A DNA stretch of 64,000 nt. Origin: Acetobacter conturbans. GTDB taxonomy: Bacteria; Pseudomonadota; Alphaproteobacteria; Acetobacterales; Acetobacteraceae. Made by a program: the position numbers and the translations under genes. Within the stretch, counting starts at the first letter, position 1. Each line of letters starts with the position of its first letter. This document shows, in pieces, positions 55,865-64,000 of this stretch. The notes below the pieces were generated by a model. The model had not been told where the DNA came from. It worked only from the letters and a program-made list of their open reading frames with translations, and made no database searches. The stretch is from contig NZ_WOSY01000008.1 in assembly GCF_011516755.1 (NCBI RefSeq), positions 62,001 through 126,000 on the forward strand, written 5' to 3'.

Positions 55865-58800
55865 CACCATCATCGCGGGGTGCCTGCGCCAGCGTCGCCT
55901 TGTCTTTCTCGCCGCTTTCATCCTTGCCGTATGCGGGCTTTTCGCGTGGCATGACATCGCCATCGAAGCCTATCCGGATCTGGGCGCGGTCACGGTGCAG
56001 GTGACGACGCAGGTGCCGGGGCTTGCCGCCGAGGAAATCGAGCAGCAGATCACGGTGCCTCTGGAACGCCAGCTTGCCAGCACGCCCGGTATCGTGGACT
56101 CGCGGTCCAGCAGCACGTTCGGCCTGTCCCTGATCACGCTGATCTTCAAGGACGGCACGGACGTCTATTTCGCCCGGCAGCGCGTCACCGAGCAGCTTGC
56201 TCAGGTGAGCGTGCCCTATGGGGCCCTTCCCGGACTGGGGCCGGTGACGGGACCTTCGGGTGAGATCTATCGCTACACGCTGGAATCCGACCGTGCGAAC
56301 CTGATGCAGCTTTCGGACATCCAGCACTGGATTGTCCTCCCCGCGCTGCTGCAGATTCCCGGCGTTGCGGCGGTCAACAATTTCGGCGGCTTCACGAAGG
56401 AATATCAGCTCGTCCTCACACCGGGGGCGCTGCAACGCTACGGCATCGGGCTGAACGATGTCATCGGTGCGATGCAGAGCAACAACGCCAATGCTGGCGG
56501 TGGCCGCGTGACGCGTGGCGAGCAGTCTTATGTCGTGCGCGGTTCCGGGCTGGTGCGGACACTGGACGACATGGGCGAGGTCGCCGTGTCACAGCATCAC
56601 GGCGTTCCAATCCAGCTGAGGGATCTGGGACAGCTCCAGATGGGGCATCAGGTCCGCGAAGGCATTCTCGGCAAGGATTCCAATCCCGACACCATCGAAG
56701 GCATCGTGACGATGCTCAGTGGTCAGAACGCATCGCTCGTTCTGACGAGGGTGCATGAGCAGGTTGCGCAACTGCAGAAGCAGCTTGAGCCGATGGGCGT
56801 GCGGATCGTGCCTTATATCGACCGTGACATGCTGGTGAAGGCGACCACCGATAAGGTGATGGATACCGTCTTCAAGGGCGTGCTGCTGGTGATCGTGGTG
56901 CTGCTGATATTCCTCGGCAGCCCCCGCAGCGCTCTGGTCGCGGCCGTGACCATCCCTCTGGCGCTGGCCATGGTCTTCGTGCTCATGGATCTGCTGGGGA
57001 TGCCGGCCAACCTGTTCTCCCTCGGAGCCATCGATTTTGGCGTCGTGGTGGACGGGGCGATCGTTGTGACGGAAGCGATCCTGCGTATCCGCGAGGAACG
57101 TCCGAAGCAGAAGATCGGGATGAAGGACGTCCTCGGCGTCACCAATCATATCGGCCGCTCGATCCTGTTCTCCACCCTGATCATCATTGTCGCCTACAGC
57201 CCGCTCTTCGCCTTTGAGGGAGCGGAGGGAAAGCTGTTTCGCCCGATGGCCTTCACGGTGAGCTTCGCGCTGTTCGGCGCCCTGCTCAGCGCGACGATGC
57301 TGACGCCGTCGCTGGCGTGGCTGGCGATGCGCAACCCGCACCGCCTCTTTCGCAACCGTCCGCTGGAGTGGCTGCACCGGCAGTATCTCCACTGGCTCGG
57401 GCACATCGTGGACCGGCCGTTTCTGGCTTACATCGCAGGCGCCGGGGCGTTCGCGATGGTGATCGTGCTTGGGCTCAGCACCGGGCGCGAGTTTCTGCCG
57501 GAACTGGATGAGGGTGCCCTGTGGCTTCAGGTGGGTCTGCCTTCGGGTGTTTCGCTCGACAAGGCGAGCGCGATGGCCACCGAGATTCGGACCGCTGTGA
57601 AGGCGTTTCCGGAAGTCTCCTATACCATCACGCAGCTCGGACGGAATGATTCCGGCACCGATCCGTGGACACCGTCCCACATCGAGATGCCGGTTGGTCT
57701 GACGCCTTACAGTTCGTGGCCTCATGGGGAGAACAAGGCCCAGTTCGAACGCAGACTGCGTGAGCGGCTTCAGCAGGTTCCGGGCATCAGCTTCGACATC
57801 AGCCAGCCGATCGAAGATGGCATGAACGATCTGGTCGGCGGTGCGCATTCCCCGCTCGTCCTGCGTGTCTATGGCCAGGATTTCCGTGAACTCCGGCGCA
57901 TCGGCAACGAAATCGTCCGTGTCCTGCACACCGTTCCGGGCACGCGGGACGCCTCGATCTTTCAGGGGCCGGAAATTCCGGAAGTCTCCATCACGGTCGA
58001 CCGGTCGGCCATCGCTCGTTACGGCGTGTCGGTTGCGGACGTGATGGCGGTGATCCAGAATGGTATCGGCGATGCGCCTGTCACGCAGGTCTATGTCGGT
58101 GATCGCACCTACAACATGACGGTGCGGTTCCAGCCCGACGAGGCGGCCAACCTCCAGAAGCTCGGTCATCTGCCGCTCACCGGCACTTCAGGGGACCATA
58201 TTCCGCTGGAGGCTCTGGCCCGCATCCACCTCGAGACAGGCGAGAGCAACATCTCGCATGAATATAATCACCGGCAGATCACCATCCGTGTGAACAATGG
58301 CGACCGGCCCCTGTCGCAATATCTGACCGACGCACAAACCCGCATCGACCGGGAGGTTCATTTCGACACGTCGAAATATCGTCTGGAATGGGCAGGCACG
58401 TTCCAGCAGCAACAGAGAGCGCAGGCGCGCCTGAGTGTTGCGCTGGCGATCATGTTTGCCGTGATGCTGCTCCTGCTGTTCGGTGAGTTCCGGCTGTTCC
58501 GTCAGGCGGTGCTGGTGCTGGCTGTCGTGCCGCTGGCAACGCTGGGCGGTCTGATCGCCCTGCATGTGCGCGGCGAGACGCTGAATGTCGCCACCGTGGT
58601 CGGGTTCATCGCGCTGTTCGGCGTGGCGATCCAGAACGGCATCATCATGATTTCCAACATCAACCGGCTGCGTTCGGAAGGCAATTCGTTGCGTGACGCG
58701 GTGCTGGAAGGCGCGGGAGAGCGCTTTCGGCCCGTGCTGATGACCGCGACGGTGGCATCCGTGGGCATGTTGCCCGCCGCCATCGCCACCGGCATCGGCA

Positions 58801-58970
58801 CCGACGTGCAGCGCGGCCTTGCCACTGTCGTCGTCGGTGGTCTGGGCATCGCTACCCTTCTCACCCTGTTCATCCTGCCGACTTATTACGCTGAACTAGA
58901 GGCGGGCGTGGAACGTCGGCGTCAGAAAGCGCTTGATGCAGGCCGCGACACTTCTGGAGATGGGGCATGA
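55857..58970 (+). CDS. RND efflux transporter permease, heavy-metal-efflux (CzcA/CusA) type
   Basis: This is a proton-driven inner-membrane exporter. The 1037-residue length and two-fold layout (12 helices, two large periplasmic loops) fit RND pumps. The helix-4 motif reads DFGVVVDGAIVVTEA: DFG and DG resemble the CzcA-type (divalent metal) HME pattern rather than the CusA type, but the usual VEN end is TEA. Also seen are YPDLGAVTVQVTTQVPGLAAEEIEQQIT and GVAIQNGIIMISNINRL. Metal export is likely but not certain; an organic-substrate role is possible. No CzcD/CusR-type gene is adjacent. Confidence 0.9.
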   Translation: MIDTIIAGCLRQRRLVFLAAFILAVCGLFAWHDIAIEAYPDLGAVTVQVTTQVPGLAAEEIEQQITVPLERQLASTPGIVDSRSSSTFGLSLITLIFKDGTDVYFARQRVTEQLAQVSVPYGALPGLGPVTGPSGEIYRYTLESDRANLMQLSDIQHWIVLPALLQIPGVAAVNNFGGFTKEYQLVLTPGALQRYGIGLNDVIGAMQSNNANAGGGRVTRGEQSYVVRGSGLVRTLDDMGEVAVSQHHGVPIQLRDLGQLQMGHQVREGILGKDSNPDTIEGIVTMLSGQNASLVLTRVHEQVAQLQKQLEPMGVRIVPYIDRDMLVKATTDKVMDTVFKGVLLVIVVLLIFLGSPRSALVAAVTIPLALAMVFVLMDLLGMPANLFSLGAIDFGVVVDGAIVVTEAILRIREERPKQKIGMKDVLGVTNHIGRSILFSTLIIIVAYSPLFAFEGAEGKLFRPMAFTVSFALFGALLSATMLTPSLAWLAMRNPHRLFRNRPLEWLHRQYLHWLGHIVDRPFLAYIAGAGAFAMVIVLGLSTGREFLPELDEGALWLQVGLPSGVSLDKASAMATEIRTAVKAFPEVSYTITQLGRNDSGTDPWTPSHIEMPVGLTPYSSWPHGENKAQFERRLRERLQQVPGISFDISQPIEDGMNDLVGGAHSPLVLRVYGQDFRELRRIGNEIVRVLHTVPGTRDASIFQGPEIPEVSITVDRSAIARYGVSVADVMAVIQNGIGDAPVTQVYVGDRTYNMTVRFQPDEAANLQKLGHLPLTGTSGDHIPLEALARIHLETGESNISHEYNHRQITIRVNNGDRPLSQYLTDAQTRIDREVHFDTSKYRLEWAGTFQQQQRAQARLSVALAIMFAVMLLLLFGEFRLFRQAVLVLAVVPLATLGGLIALHVRGETLNVATVVGFIALFGVAIQNGIIMISNINRLRSEGNSLRDAVLEGAGERFRPVLMTATVASVGMLPAAIATGIGTDVQRGLATVVVGGLGIATLLTLFILPTYYAELEAGVERRRQKALDAGRDTSGDGA

Positions 58971-60475
58971 TGAGACGGACGCTCGCCGCTGGCACCATGA
59001 TGGTCCTCGCAGGGTGTGCCGTGGGGCCGAATTTCCATCGTCCGGCCGCGCCCGCGACGTCCTACATGCAGGGCGGCCTGCCGACCGGCAGCGGGGGCGG
59101 TGTCGCGACGGCTTCCATCACCGGCAACGCGCAGAATGGCGAGCAGATGTTCCGGCCGGGTGCGGCCATTCCGGCGGAGTGGTGGAAGCTGTTTCATTAC
59201 CCGGAACTGGATCAGTTGTTGAAGCGGGTGCTGGAACGTAACCAGACTCTGGAGGCGTCAAAGCTGTCCCTGTTCGCAGCCCAGCAGGACAAGCTGGCAT
59301 CTGAAAGCGCGCTATATCCGTCTGTGAGCGGCTCTTTCAACCCGGCTCGCTACAAGACGTCACGGGCTTATTCCAACGTGCCGATGGCTGATTCCTGGCT
59401 GTACACCATCCATACGGCGCAGTTGAATATTTCCTATTCACCGGATCTCTGGGGCGGCGTGCGCCGTCAGATCGAAGCGGCTGCGGCGGAGCGGGAAGCG
59501 CAGAAATACCAGCTGGAGGCGGCATGGCTGACGCTGACCAGCTCGGTGGTGGATGCGGCCATTTCCTATGCGATGGTGCGAGATGAAATCGCCACGACGG
59601 AACGCCTGATCGCACAGCAGCAGGAGGTGATGAGGTCGGCTGAAACCCAGCAACGCCTCGGTAATCTCTCGATGGCGGATCTGGCGCAGCAGCAGACGCT
59701 TCTGGCGCAGACGCAGGCTACGCTCCCGGCACTGCGGCAGATGCTGGCGGCGTTGCATGACGAGATCGCGGCACTGGCGAACGATATGCCCGATCAGCCG
59801 ACGCCGGATTTTGCGCTGGAGCGATTCTCGCTGCCTGTCGATCTTCCGGTGAGCCTGCCTGTGCAACTCATCAACCAACGTCCGGACATCAAAACCGCCG
59901 AGGCGTATTATCACGTTGCCTGCGCTCATGTGGGTGTCGCGATCGCCAATCGTCTGCCGAATGTGCAGCTCGGTTTTTCTCCCGGATTCGCTGCCGCGAG
60001 CATCGCGCAGATGGCGGTGCCCGGTTATGGGCAGTGGACCCTCGGCGCCATGCTGACGCAACCGCTGTTCGACGGGTTCGAGTTGCAGCATCAGGAAACC
60101 GGTGCGCGTCGGCGTTATGATGAAGCGGCTGCGCAGTATCGCGCCACGATCACGACGGCGGTGGAGAATGTCGCGGACAGTCTCAATGCTGTTCGCAATG
60201 ACGCAGACGCACTCGTGCGGACGGAAGAGGCTGCACAGGCGGCGACAAAAAGCGCGGGTATTTCACAGATGCAGCTCAGGCTGGGGGATGTCAGCCGTGT
60301 GACGATGCTGAATGCGCAGCAGGCCGAGCTACAGGCCCGGCTGGCTCTGGCGCAGGCGCGCGGAGCCCGGCTGTCGGATACGGTCGGCCTGTTTCAGGCG
60401 CTGGGCGGCGGATGGTGGAATCGCACGGACGATCCGGCGAACAATCGCGCTGCAGGTGGAAAGAAAAAGGGATAG
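58967..60475 (+). CDS. Outer-membrane efflux lipoprotein (NodT/OprM-type, TolC superfamily)
   Basis: This is the outer-membrane channel of the tripartite pump. The 502-residue protein has a lipoprotein signal (MMVLAGC with lipobox Cys17) followed by VGPNFHRPAAP, as in OprM/NodT channels. Two outer-membrane-efflux repeats with long helices follow (SSVVDAAISYAMVRDEIATTERLIAQQ; YRATITTAVENVADSLNAVRND). The second repeat has PDIKTAEAYYHVACAHVGVA. It overlaps the pump stop as ATGA, completing adaptor-pump-channel in one operon. Confidence 0.92.
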   Translation: MMRRTLAAGTMMVLAGCAVGPNFHRPAAPATSYMQGGLPTGSGGGVATASITGNAQNGEQMFRPGAAIPAEWWKLFHYPELDQLLKRVLERNQTLEASKLSLFAAQQDKLASESALYPSVSGSFNPARYKTSRAYSNVPMADSWLYTIHTAQLNISYSPDLWGGVRRQIEAAAAEREAQKYQLEAAWLTLTSSVVDAAISYAMVRDEIATTERLIAQQQEVMRSAETQQRLGNLSMADLAQQQTLLAQTQATLPALRQMLAALHDEIAALANDMPDQPTPDFALERFSLPVDLPVSLPVQLINQRPDIKTAEAYYHVACAHVGVAIANRLPNVQLGFSPGFAAASIAQMAVPGYGQWTLGAMLTQPLFDGFELQHQETGARRRYDEAAAQYRATITTAVENVADSLNAVRNDADALVRTEEAAQAATKSAGISQMQLRLGDVSRVTMLNAQQAELQARLALAQARGARLSDTVGLFQALGGGWWNRTDDPANNRAAGGKKKG

Positions 60476-60714
60476 CAGGCCAGCCTGAATGATAGTGCCT
60501 CTTGAATGATGACCGGGTGCGTTCCAACTTTTAAAGATGACTGGCACGGTTGACCGGCGGTGTCGGCGCGTGACGGAAACGATGATGGCGGAAATCGCTG
60601 CTCAGGCCGGTGGGCCGGAGTACGGGTTTCTGTTTGGACGGTGCTGCGCTAGACCTGTGTCCTGTGACGGGGTCCGGTGGACGAAGCGCCGCAGCAAGGG
60701 CAGGATTGCAGACG

Positions 60715-61701
60715 ATGGATTACATAATCGGCCAGAACCATTCCGCACCTCAGGGGGACCACGCTTCCGCAGGTACGCCCGGAGCGGTTTCTCCTGCTTC
60801 GGGCGGCGGTGACATCATCATGGAAGGCAACGAAGCCAATTTCATGCAGATCGTGCTGGATGCCAGCAAGAATGTCCCCGTTCTGGTTGATTTCTGGGCT
60901 GACTGGTGCGGTCCCTGCAAGCAGCTGACGCCGGTGATCGAACGGGTCGTCACCGCTGCCAAAGGTCGGATTCGTCTCGTCAAGATTGATGTCGAGGCAA
61001 ACAAGACACTTGCGGCCCAGCTTTCGCGCCTTGGACTGCCGCTGCAATCCATCCCGATGGTGGCTGCCTTCTGGAAAGGTCAGATTCTCGATCTTTTTCA
61101 GGGTGCGCTTCCGGAAAGTCAGGTGAAGCAGTTTGTCGAGACCGTGCTGAAGGCTGCCGGTGGCGGGGTCCTTCCCAGTGCTGATTTGTTGACTGAAGCC
61201 GGTGTGGCCATGGAAAACGGGCAGCAGGCGCACGCTGCCGAGCTTTATTCGGCGGTGCTGGAGGATGAGCCGGAAAATCCGGCGGCATGGGGCGGCCTGA
61301 TCCGTGCGATGCTGGCGCTTGATGATGAAGAAGCTGCTCTTGCCGCACTGGAAGACGTGCCCGAGGCCATCAAAACCCATCCGGAAGTCGAAGGCGCGCG
61401 CGCGGCTCTTGAGCTGAAGCGGGAAGGGCGGCGCGTGGCGGGAGAGGCTGATGAACTCCGTGCGCGCATCAAGGCCAACCCGGACGATTTCGACGCGCGT
61501 CTGGACCTTGCGAGCGCGCTGAATGTTGCGGGACATCGCGAGGAAGCGGCGACTGAGCTTCTGACGATTATCAAGGCGGATCAAAACTGGAAGGATGGTG
61601 CGGCCAGGCAGCTTCTCTTCAAGTTCTTCGAAGCCTGGGGGCACGATGACGCGACGACCCTGACCGCGCGGCGTCGTCTGTCTTCCATGCTGTTTTCCTG
61701 A
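60715..61701 (+). CDS. cnoX: Thioredoxin-TPR chaperedoxin (CnoX/YbbN family)
   Basis: CnoX proteins combine a thioredoxin domain with C-terminal TPRs, hold unfolding clients and protect them from oxidation. The 328-residue protein has a ~35-residue low-complexity N-terminus, and a thioredoxin domain with the complete active site WCGPC in LVDFWADWCGPCKQLTPVIE (E. coli YbbN lacks it). TPR-like repeats follow (about 165-325, ENGQQAHAAELYSAVLEDEPENPAAW; FDARLDLASALNVAGHREEAA). ATG at 60715 follows AGGA; upstream sequence in frame is not conserved-looking. It is followed by the LON-domain gene. Confidence 0.9.
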   Translation: MDYIIGQNHSAPQGDHASAGTPGAVSPASGGGDIIMEGNEANFMQIVLDASKNVPVLVDFWADWCGPCKQLTPVIERVVTAAKGRIRLVKIDVEANKTLAAQLSRLGLPLQSIPMVAAFWKGQILDLFQGALPESQVKQFVETVLKAAGGGVLPSADLLTEAGVAMENGQQAHAAELYSAVLEDEPENPAAWGGLIRAMLALDDEEAALAALEDVPEAIKTHPEVEGARAALELKREGRRVAGEADELRARIKANPDDFDARLDLASALNVAGHREEAATELLTIIKADQNWKDGAARQLLFKFFEAWGHDDATTLTARRRLSSMLFS

Positions 61702-61712
61702 GGAGAAACAGG

Positions 61713-62420
61713 CTGGTTACGACCGCGCATTTTTTCGACGACGCTCCACGCAAGGTTTCGCGGCTGGAAGATATCACGCTTGCGGATATTCCAGCGGAGC
61801 TGGGGCTTTTCCCGCTCTTCGGCACCTTGTTGCTTCCACGGGGCAAGCTGCCGCTGAATGTCTTCGAGCCACGCTATATAGCGCTGATCGAGGATGCGCT
61901 TGCGGAGCAGCGGCTGATCGGGGTCATCCAGCCCTTCAACGATCTGGAAGATGATGAGGAGATCGACGAGGTGCCTCATCTTTTCGAGGTCGGGTGCGTA
62001 GGGCGGATCACCTCGTTTTCCGAACGGCAGGATGGCACGTTCGCGGTCACGCTGACGGGCATTTGCCGGTTTCGCTATCTGCGTGAAAGTCTGGGGCAGA
62101 GGGGGTATCGACGCGCCCGTATCGATGCGTCGGCTTATGCGGGCGATCTCGACGAGATTCCGTCTGCACCTTTTGATCGCGATCTCCTGATGACTTCTCT
62201 CAAGGGATATTTCGAGGCGCGAGGCATGGGGGTGCGCTGGGAGGTAATCGACCAGATGGCCGATGACGCCCTGCTGGTGGCATTGCCGATGATCTGTCCT
62301 TTCCCTTCGCCCGAAAAGCAGGCATTGCTGGAGGCTGACACGCTGACCGAACGGGCGCGGGTGTTGCAGTCTCTTCTCGATCTTTCCGGGTCGGGGGACA
62401 GCACTGTCCGGCCATCGTGA
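61713..62420 (+). CDS. LON N-terminal-like substrate-binding domain protein
   Basis: The product is a stand-alone LON substrate-binding domain protein (PUA-like fold) without ATPase or protease. Family sequence begins well before the first ORF-style start: ADIPAELGLFPLFGTLLLPRGKLPLNVFEPRYIAL is continuous, and residues upstream to about 61716 look protein-like. No ATG, GTG or TTG fits; a CTG at 61713 has GAGGAG about 7 nt upstream and is my best start (235 residues). TTG at 61827 would delete the first strand. Conserved LIGVIQP and GRITSFSERQDGTFAVTLTGICRF are present. Function is unknown. Confidence 0.8.
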   Translation: MVTTAHFFDDAPRKVSRLEDITLADIPAELGLFPLFGTLLLPRGKLPLNVFEPRYIALIEDALAEQRLIGVIQPFNDLEDDEEIDEVPHLFEVGCVGRITSFSERQDGTFAVTLTGICRFRYLRESLGQRGYRRARIDASAYAGDLDEIPSAPFDRDLLMTSLKGYFEARGMGVRWEVIDQMADDALLVALPMICPFPSPEKQALLEADTLTERARVLQSLLDLSGSGDSTVRPS

Positions 62421-62462
62421 GAAACAGCGCGTGTATTTTTGCCGGATAGCCTGGAGACATTC

Positions 62463-62651
62463 ATGACCAGCCCTGAAACCTCAGCGCCCCTCGATCCCCG
62501 CCTTCTGGCGATTCTCGTCTGCCCGGTGACGAAGGGACCGCTGGTCTATGATCGTCAGGCGTCGGAGCTGATCAGCGAACGCGCGGGACTCGCCTTTCCC
62601 GTCCGTGATGGCATCCCGGTCATGTTGCCGGAAGACGCCCGTCGGGTTTGA
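62463..62651 (+). CDS. Trm112-family small zinc-ribbon-like protein
   Basis: The 62-residue protein matches the UPF0434/Trm112 family: [22 protein letters not shown], then [28 protein letters not shown]. Only one cysteine (C in LVCP) is present, so zinc binding as in eukaryotic Trm112 is doubtful. ATG at 62463 has GGAG 7 nt upstream, preferred over a start 8 codons earlier. The cnoX/LON/Trm112 neighbourhood recurs in alphaproteobacteria; partners are unknown. Confidence 0.88.
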   Translation: MTSPETSAPLDPRLLAILVCPVTKGPLVYDRQASELISERAGLAFPVRDGIPVMLPEDARRV

Positions 62652-62678
62652 GGTCAGAAATCCGGTTTTGATGACACG

Positions 62679-63041
62679 ATGCGTCGCGCTGCCATAACGG
62701 GTCCACGAAGGAAGGCTGTGCTTCTCGGTTCAGTCGTTTTCCTCGTCTCCTGTCATATGGCCGGTTCGGACCCGCGGGCGGGCGATAATATCGACATTCC
62801 GCCCGAGCGGGCTGGCCGAAATATTGCTGATGCGGCGGAGGCGGAAGAACGTCACGAGCGCGAGGCGAATTACACGCCTTCATCCAGACCCGACAATCGC
62901 GGTCAGGGCTATGAACCCGCTCCTTATGCGGGAACCGCGTTACCCAAGCCGGGTTCCTCCAACGTCACGCCCGATACTGAAGTGAGTTATGGGCGCGCGG
63001 ACAAAGGGACGAGCAAGCCATCCTCGTCCACAGGCGAATAG
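62679..63041 (+). CDS. Small hypothetical lipoprotein
   Basis: The 120-residue product has a basic N-terminus, a short hydrophobic segment, and a lipobox-like FLVSC (Cys25). A hydrophilic, low-complexity tail follows, rich in Glu, Arg, Pro, Ser and Gly with no recognisable domain. GTG at 62718, with GAAGG upstream, is an alternative start that gives a shorter leader. I do not recognise it. It is probably an acetic-acid-bacterial orphan anchored in the outer membrane. Confidence 0.6.
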   Translation: MRRAAITGPRRKAVLLGSVVFLVSCHMAGSDPRAGDNIDIPPERAGRNIADAAEAEERHEREANYTPSSRPDNRGQGYEPAPYAGTALPKPGSSNVTPDTEVSYGRADKGTSKPSSSTGE

Positions 63042-63132
63042 GAGCTATTTCTCATTAGCGTGTGACATATTGATGCACAGGCCTAAGAATCCTTTTTTAT
63101 CTTGTGACGTTAAGATCAAAGAGGATAACGCA

Positions 63133-64000
63133 ATGAAACTTTTGGCAGTGCATCCCAGTGCGTTGATGTACACAAGAGTGTTTCTGCGGCTTGAGCCCCT
63201 TGGTTTGGAACTCGTGGCCGCATCTGCCAGAGATGCTGGTCATGACGTAAGGCTCATTGATCTTCAGGTGGAGAAGCACAAGGATTACTGGCGCCTCATG
63301 GAGGATTTCCAGCCGGATGCTGTTTGCTTCGGCGGTAATTACCTCGCCAATATTCCGGAAATCGTCGATCTCTGTAAGGAAACGAAAGATCGTTACCCTG
63401 ATTGCTTCACGATCGTGGGGGGGCATTCCGTCTCATTCATCGCGAAGGATGTTCTTGGCATCTCCGAAGGGGCGATTGATTGCGTTCTACGTGGAGAAGG
63501 AGAGCCGGGAATCGGGCCGTTGCTTGAGGGGTGGGTAAAGGGAGACATTTCCCAGGTTCCCGGTGTTGTAACGAAAGAATTCGAGGGACCGTCACCGACT
63601 TTCGTGAAAAGTCTCGATACGGTTCGTCCGGCCCGTGATCTGCTGCGTCACCGCAACAAATATTTTATCGGCACGCTCGATCCCGCTGCTTCCATCGAAT
63701 TTGCCCGTGGATGCCCTTGGGACTGCACGTTCTGCAGCGCGTGGACGTTCTACGGACGTTCCTATCGCACAGCGAGTCCGGAGGTGATCGGCGACGAGCT
63801 TGAGTCGCTCAAGGAACCGGGCGTCTTTATCGTTGATGATGTGGCGTTTGTTCATGCCGAGCACGGGATGGCGATTGCGAAGGAGATTCGCAGGCGGGGC
63901 ATCAAGAAGGAATATTATCTTGAGACCCGTGCCGATGTTCTTTTGCGTAACAAGGAAGTCTTCAAGGAGTGGAGCGAGATTGGTCTGAGTTACATCTTTA
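63133..64000 (+). CDS. hpnR: Hopanoid C-3 methylase, B12-binding radical SAM (partial)
   Basis: HpnR adds the methyl group that makes 3-methylhopanoids, lipids typical of acetic acid bacteria and some methanotrophs. My translation from ATG 63133 (AGAGGA upstream) gives 289 residues and is cut by the window end. Residues 1-~140 are a B12-binding domain (KLLAVHPSALMYTRVFLRLEPLG; VGGHSVSF; VLRGEGE). The radical SAM cluster is C194-x3-C198-x2-C201 in RGCPWDCTFCSAWTFYGRSY. HpnJ or another B12-radical SAM is the alternative, but the opening sequence favours HpnR. Confidence 0.85.
   Translation, partial: MKLLAVHPSALMYTRVFLRLEPLGLELVAASARDAGHDVRLIDLQVEKHKDYWRLMEDFQPDAVCFGGNYLANIPEIVDLCKETKDRYPDCFTIVGGHSVSFIAKDVLGISEGAIDCVLRGEGEPGIGPLLEGWVKGDISQVPGVVTKEFEGPSPTFVKSLDTVRPARDLLRHRNKYFIGTLDPAASIEFARGCPWDCTFCSAWTFYGRSYRTASPEVIGDELESLKEPGVFIVDDVAFVHAEHGMAIAKEIRRRGIKKEYYLETRADVLLRNKEVFKEWSEIGLSYIF

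Noticed and set aside
56589..58169. 526-codon open frame on the minus strand across the RND pump gene
   Set aside because: It is antisense to a well-conserved pump gene, is rich in His, Arg and Asp with no domain, and arises from high-GC codon bias.

Overview
The window looks like chromosome of an acetic acid bacterium (Alphaproteobacteria, Acetobacteraceae). Supporting this are a high-GC coding style, a membrane-type molybdenum aldehyde dehydrogenase (small, large, triheme cytochrome), a cytochrome bc1 operon, the alphaproteobacterial lptC-lptA-lptB-rpoN-hpf block, a Zn-site-less HemB, an NDUFA9-type protein, and an HpnR-type hopanoid C-3 methylase cut by the window end. The genus cannot be fixed from sequence alone.

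Layout. 1-13245 is mostly core: aroQ-accB-accC (minus, accC cut by the window start), rlpA, a YihY/BrkB membrane protein, a type III PLP decarboxylase, moaB, a DJ-1/PfpI protein, a two-component operon that ends in an unknown exported protein and a SIMPL protein, bpt, an orphan beta-barrel and hemB. 13246-18387 is a disturbed, gene-poor region. Two decayed IS3-family transposases bracket one large gene, which fuses a GMC flavin oxidoreductase to an NAD-dependent epimerase/reductase.

18388-31347 is a periplasmic respiratory region. A tight plus-strand operon encodes a tryptophan tryptophylquinone (TTQ) amine dehydrogenase (heavy chain, MauE, MauD, light chain), two monoheme cytochromes c, a porin-like barrel and a second MauD-like thioredoxin. 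Facing it on the minus strand are a Mo/Fe-S/cytochrome aldehyde dehydrogenase and petABC. A reasonable inference is that amines are oxidised to aldehydes and then to acids in the periplasm, with electrons passing to cytochromes c. No mauG, mauF or amicyanin gene is present in the window.

31791-38553 is the envelope/regulation block read on the minus strand: tRNA-Leu(CAG), nrnC, kdsD, lptC, lptA, lptB, rpoN, hpf. 38843-46134 holds an NDUFA9-like gene and glutamate synthase in the order gltD-gltB, closed by a very strong terminator. 46271-54370 has a GH20 hexosaminidase, a multi-domain envelope protein, a TPR-glycosyltransferase-like protein, mazG and nth. 54728-60475 is a complete tripartite RND efflux operon. 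60715-64000 has a cnoX-type thioredoxin, a LON-domain protein, a Trm112-like protein, a small lipoprotein and the start of hpnR.

Start sites were chosen by reading Shine-Dalgarno-like sequence, gene overlaps and signal peptides by eye. Homology calls rest on remembered family motifs, not on database searches.
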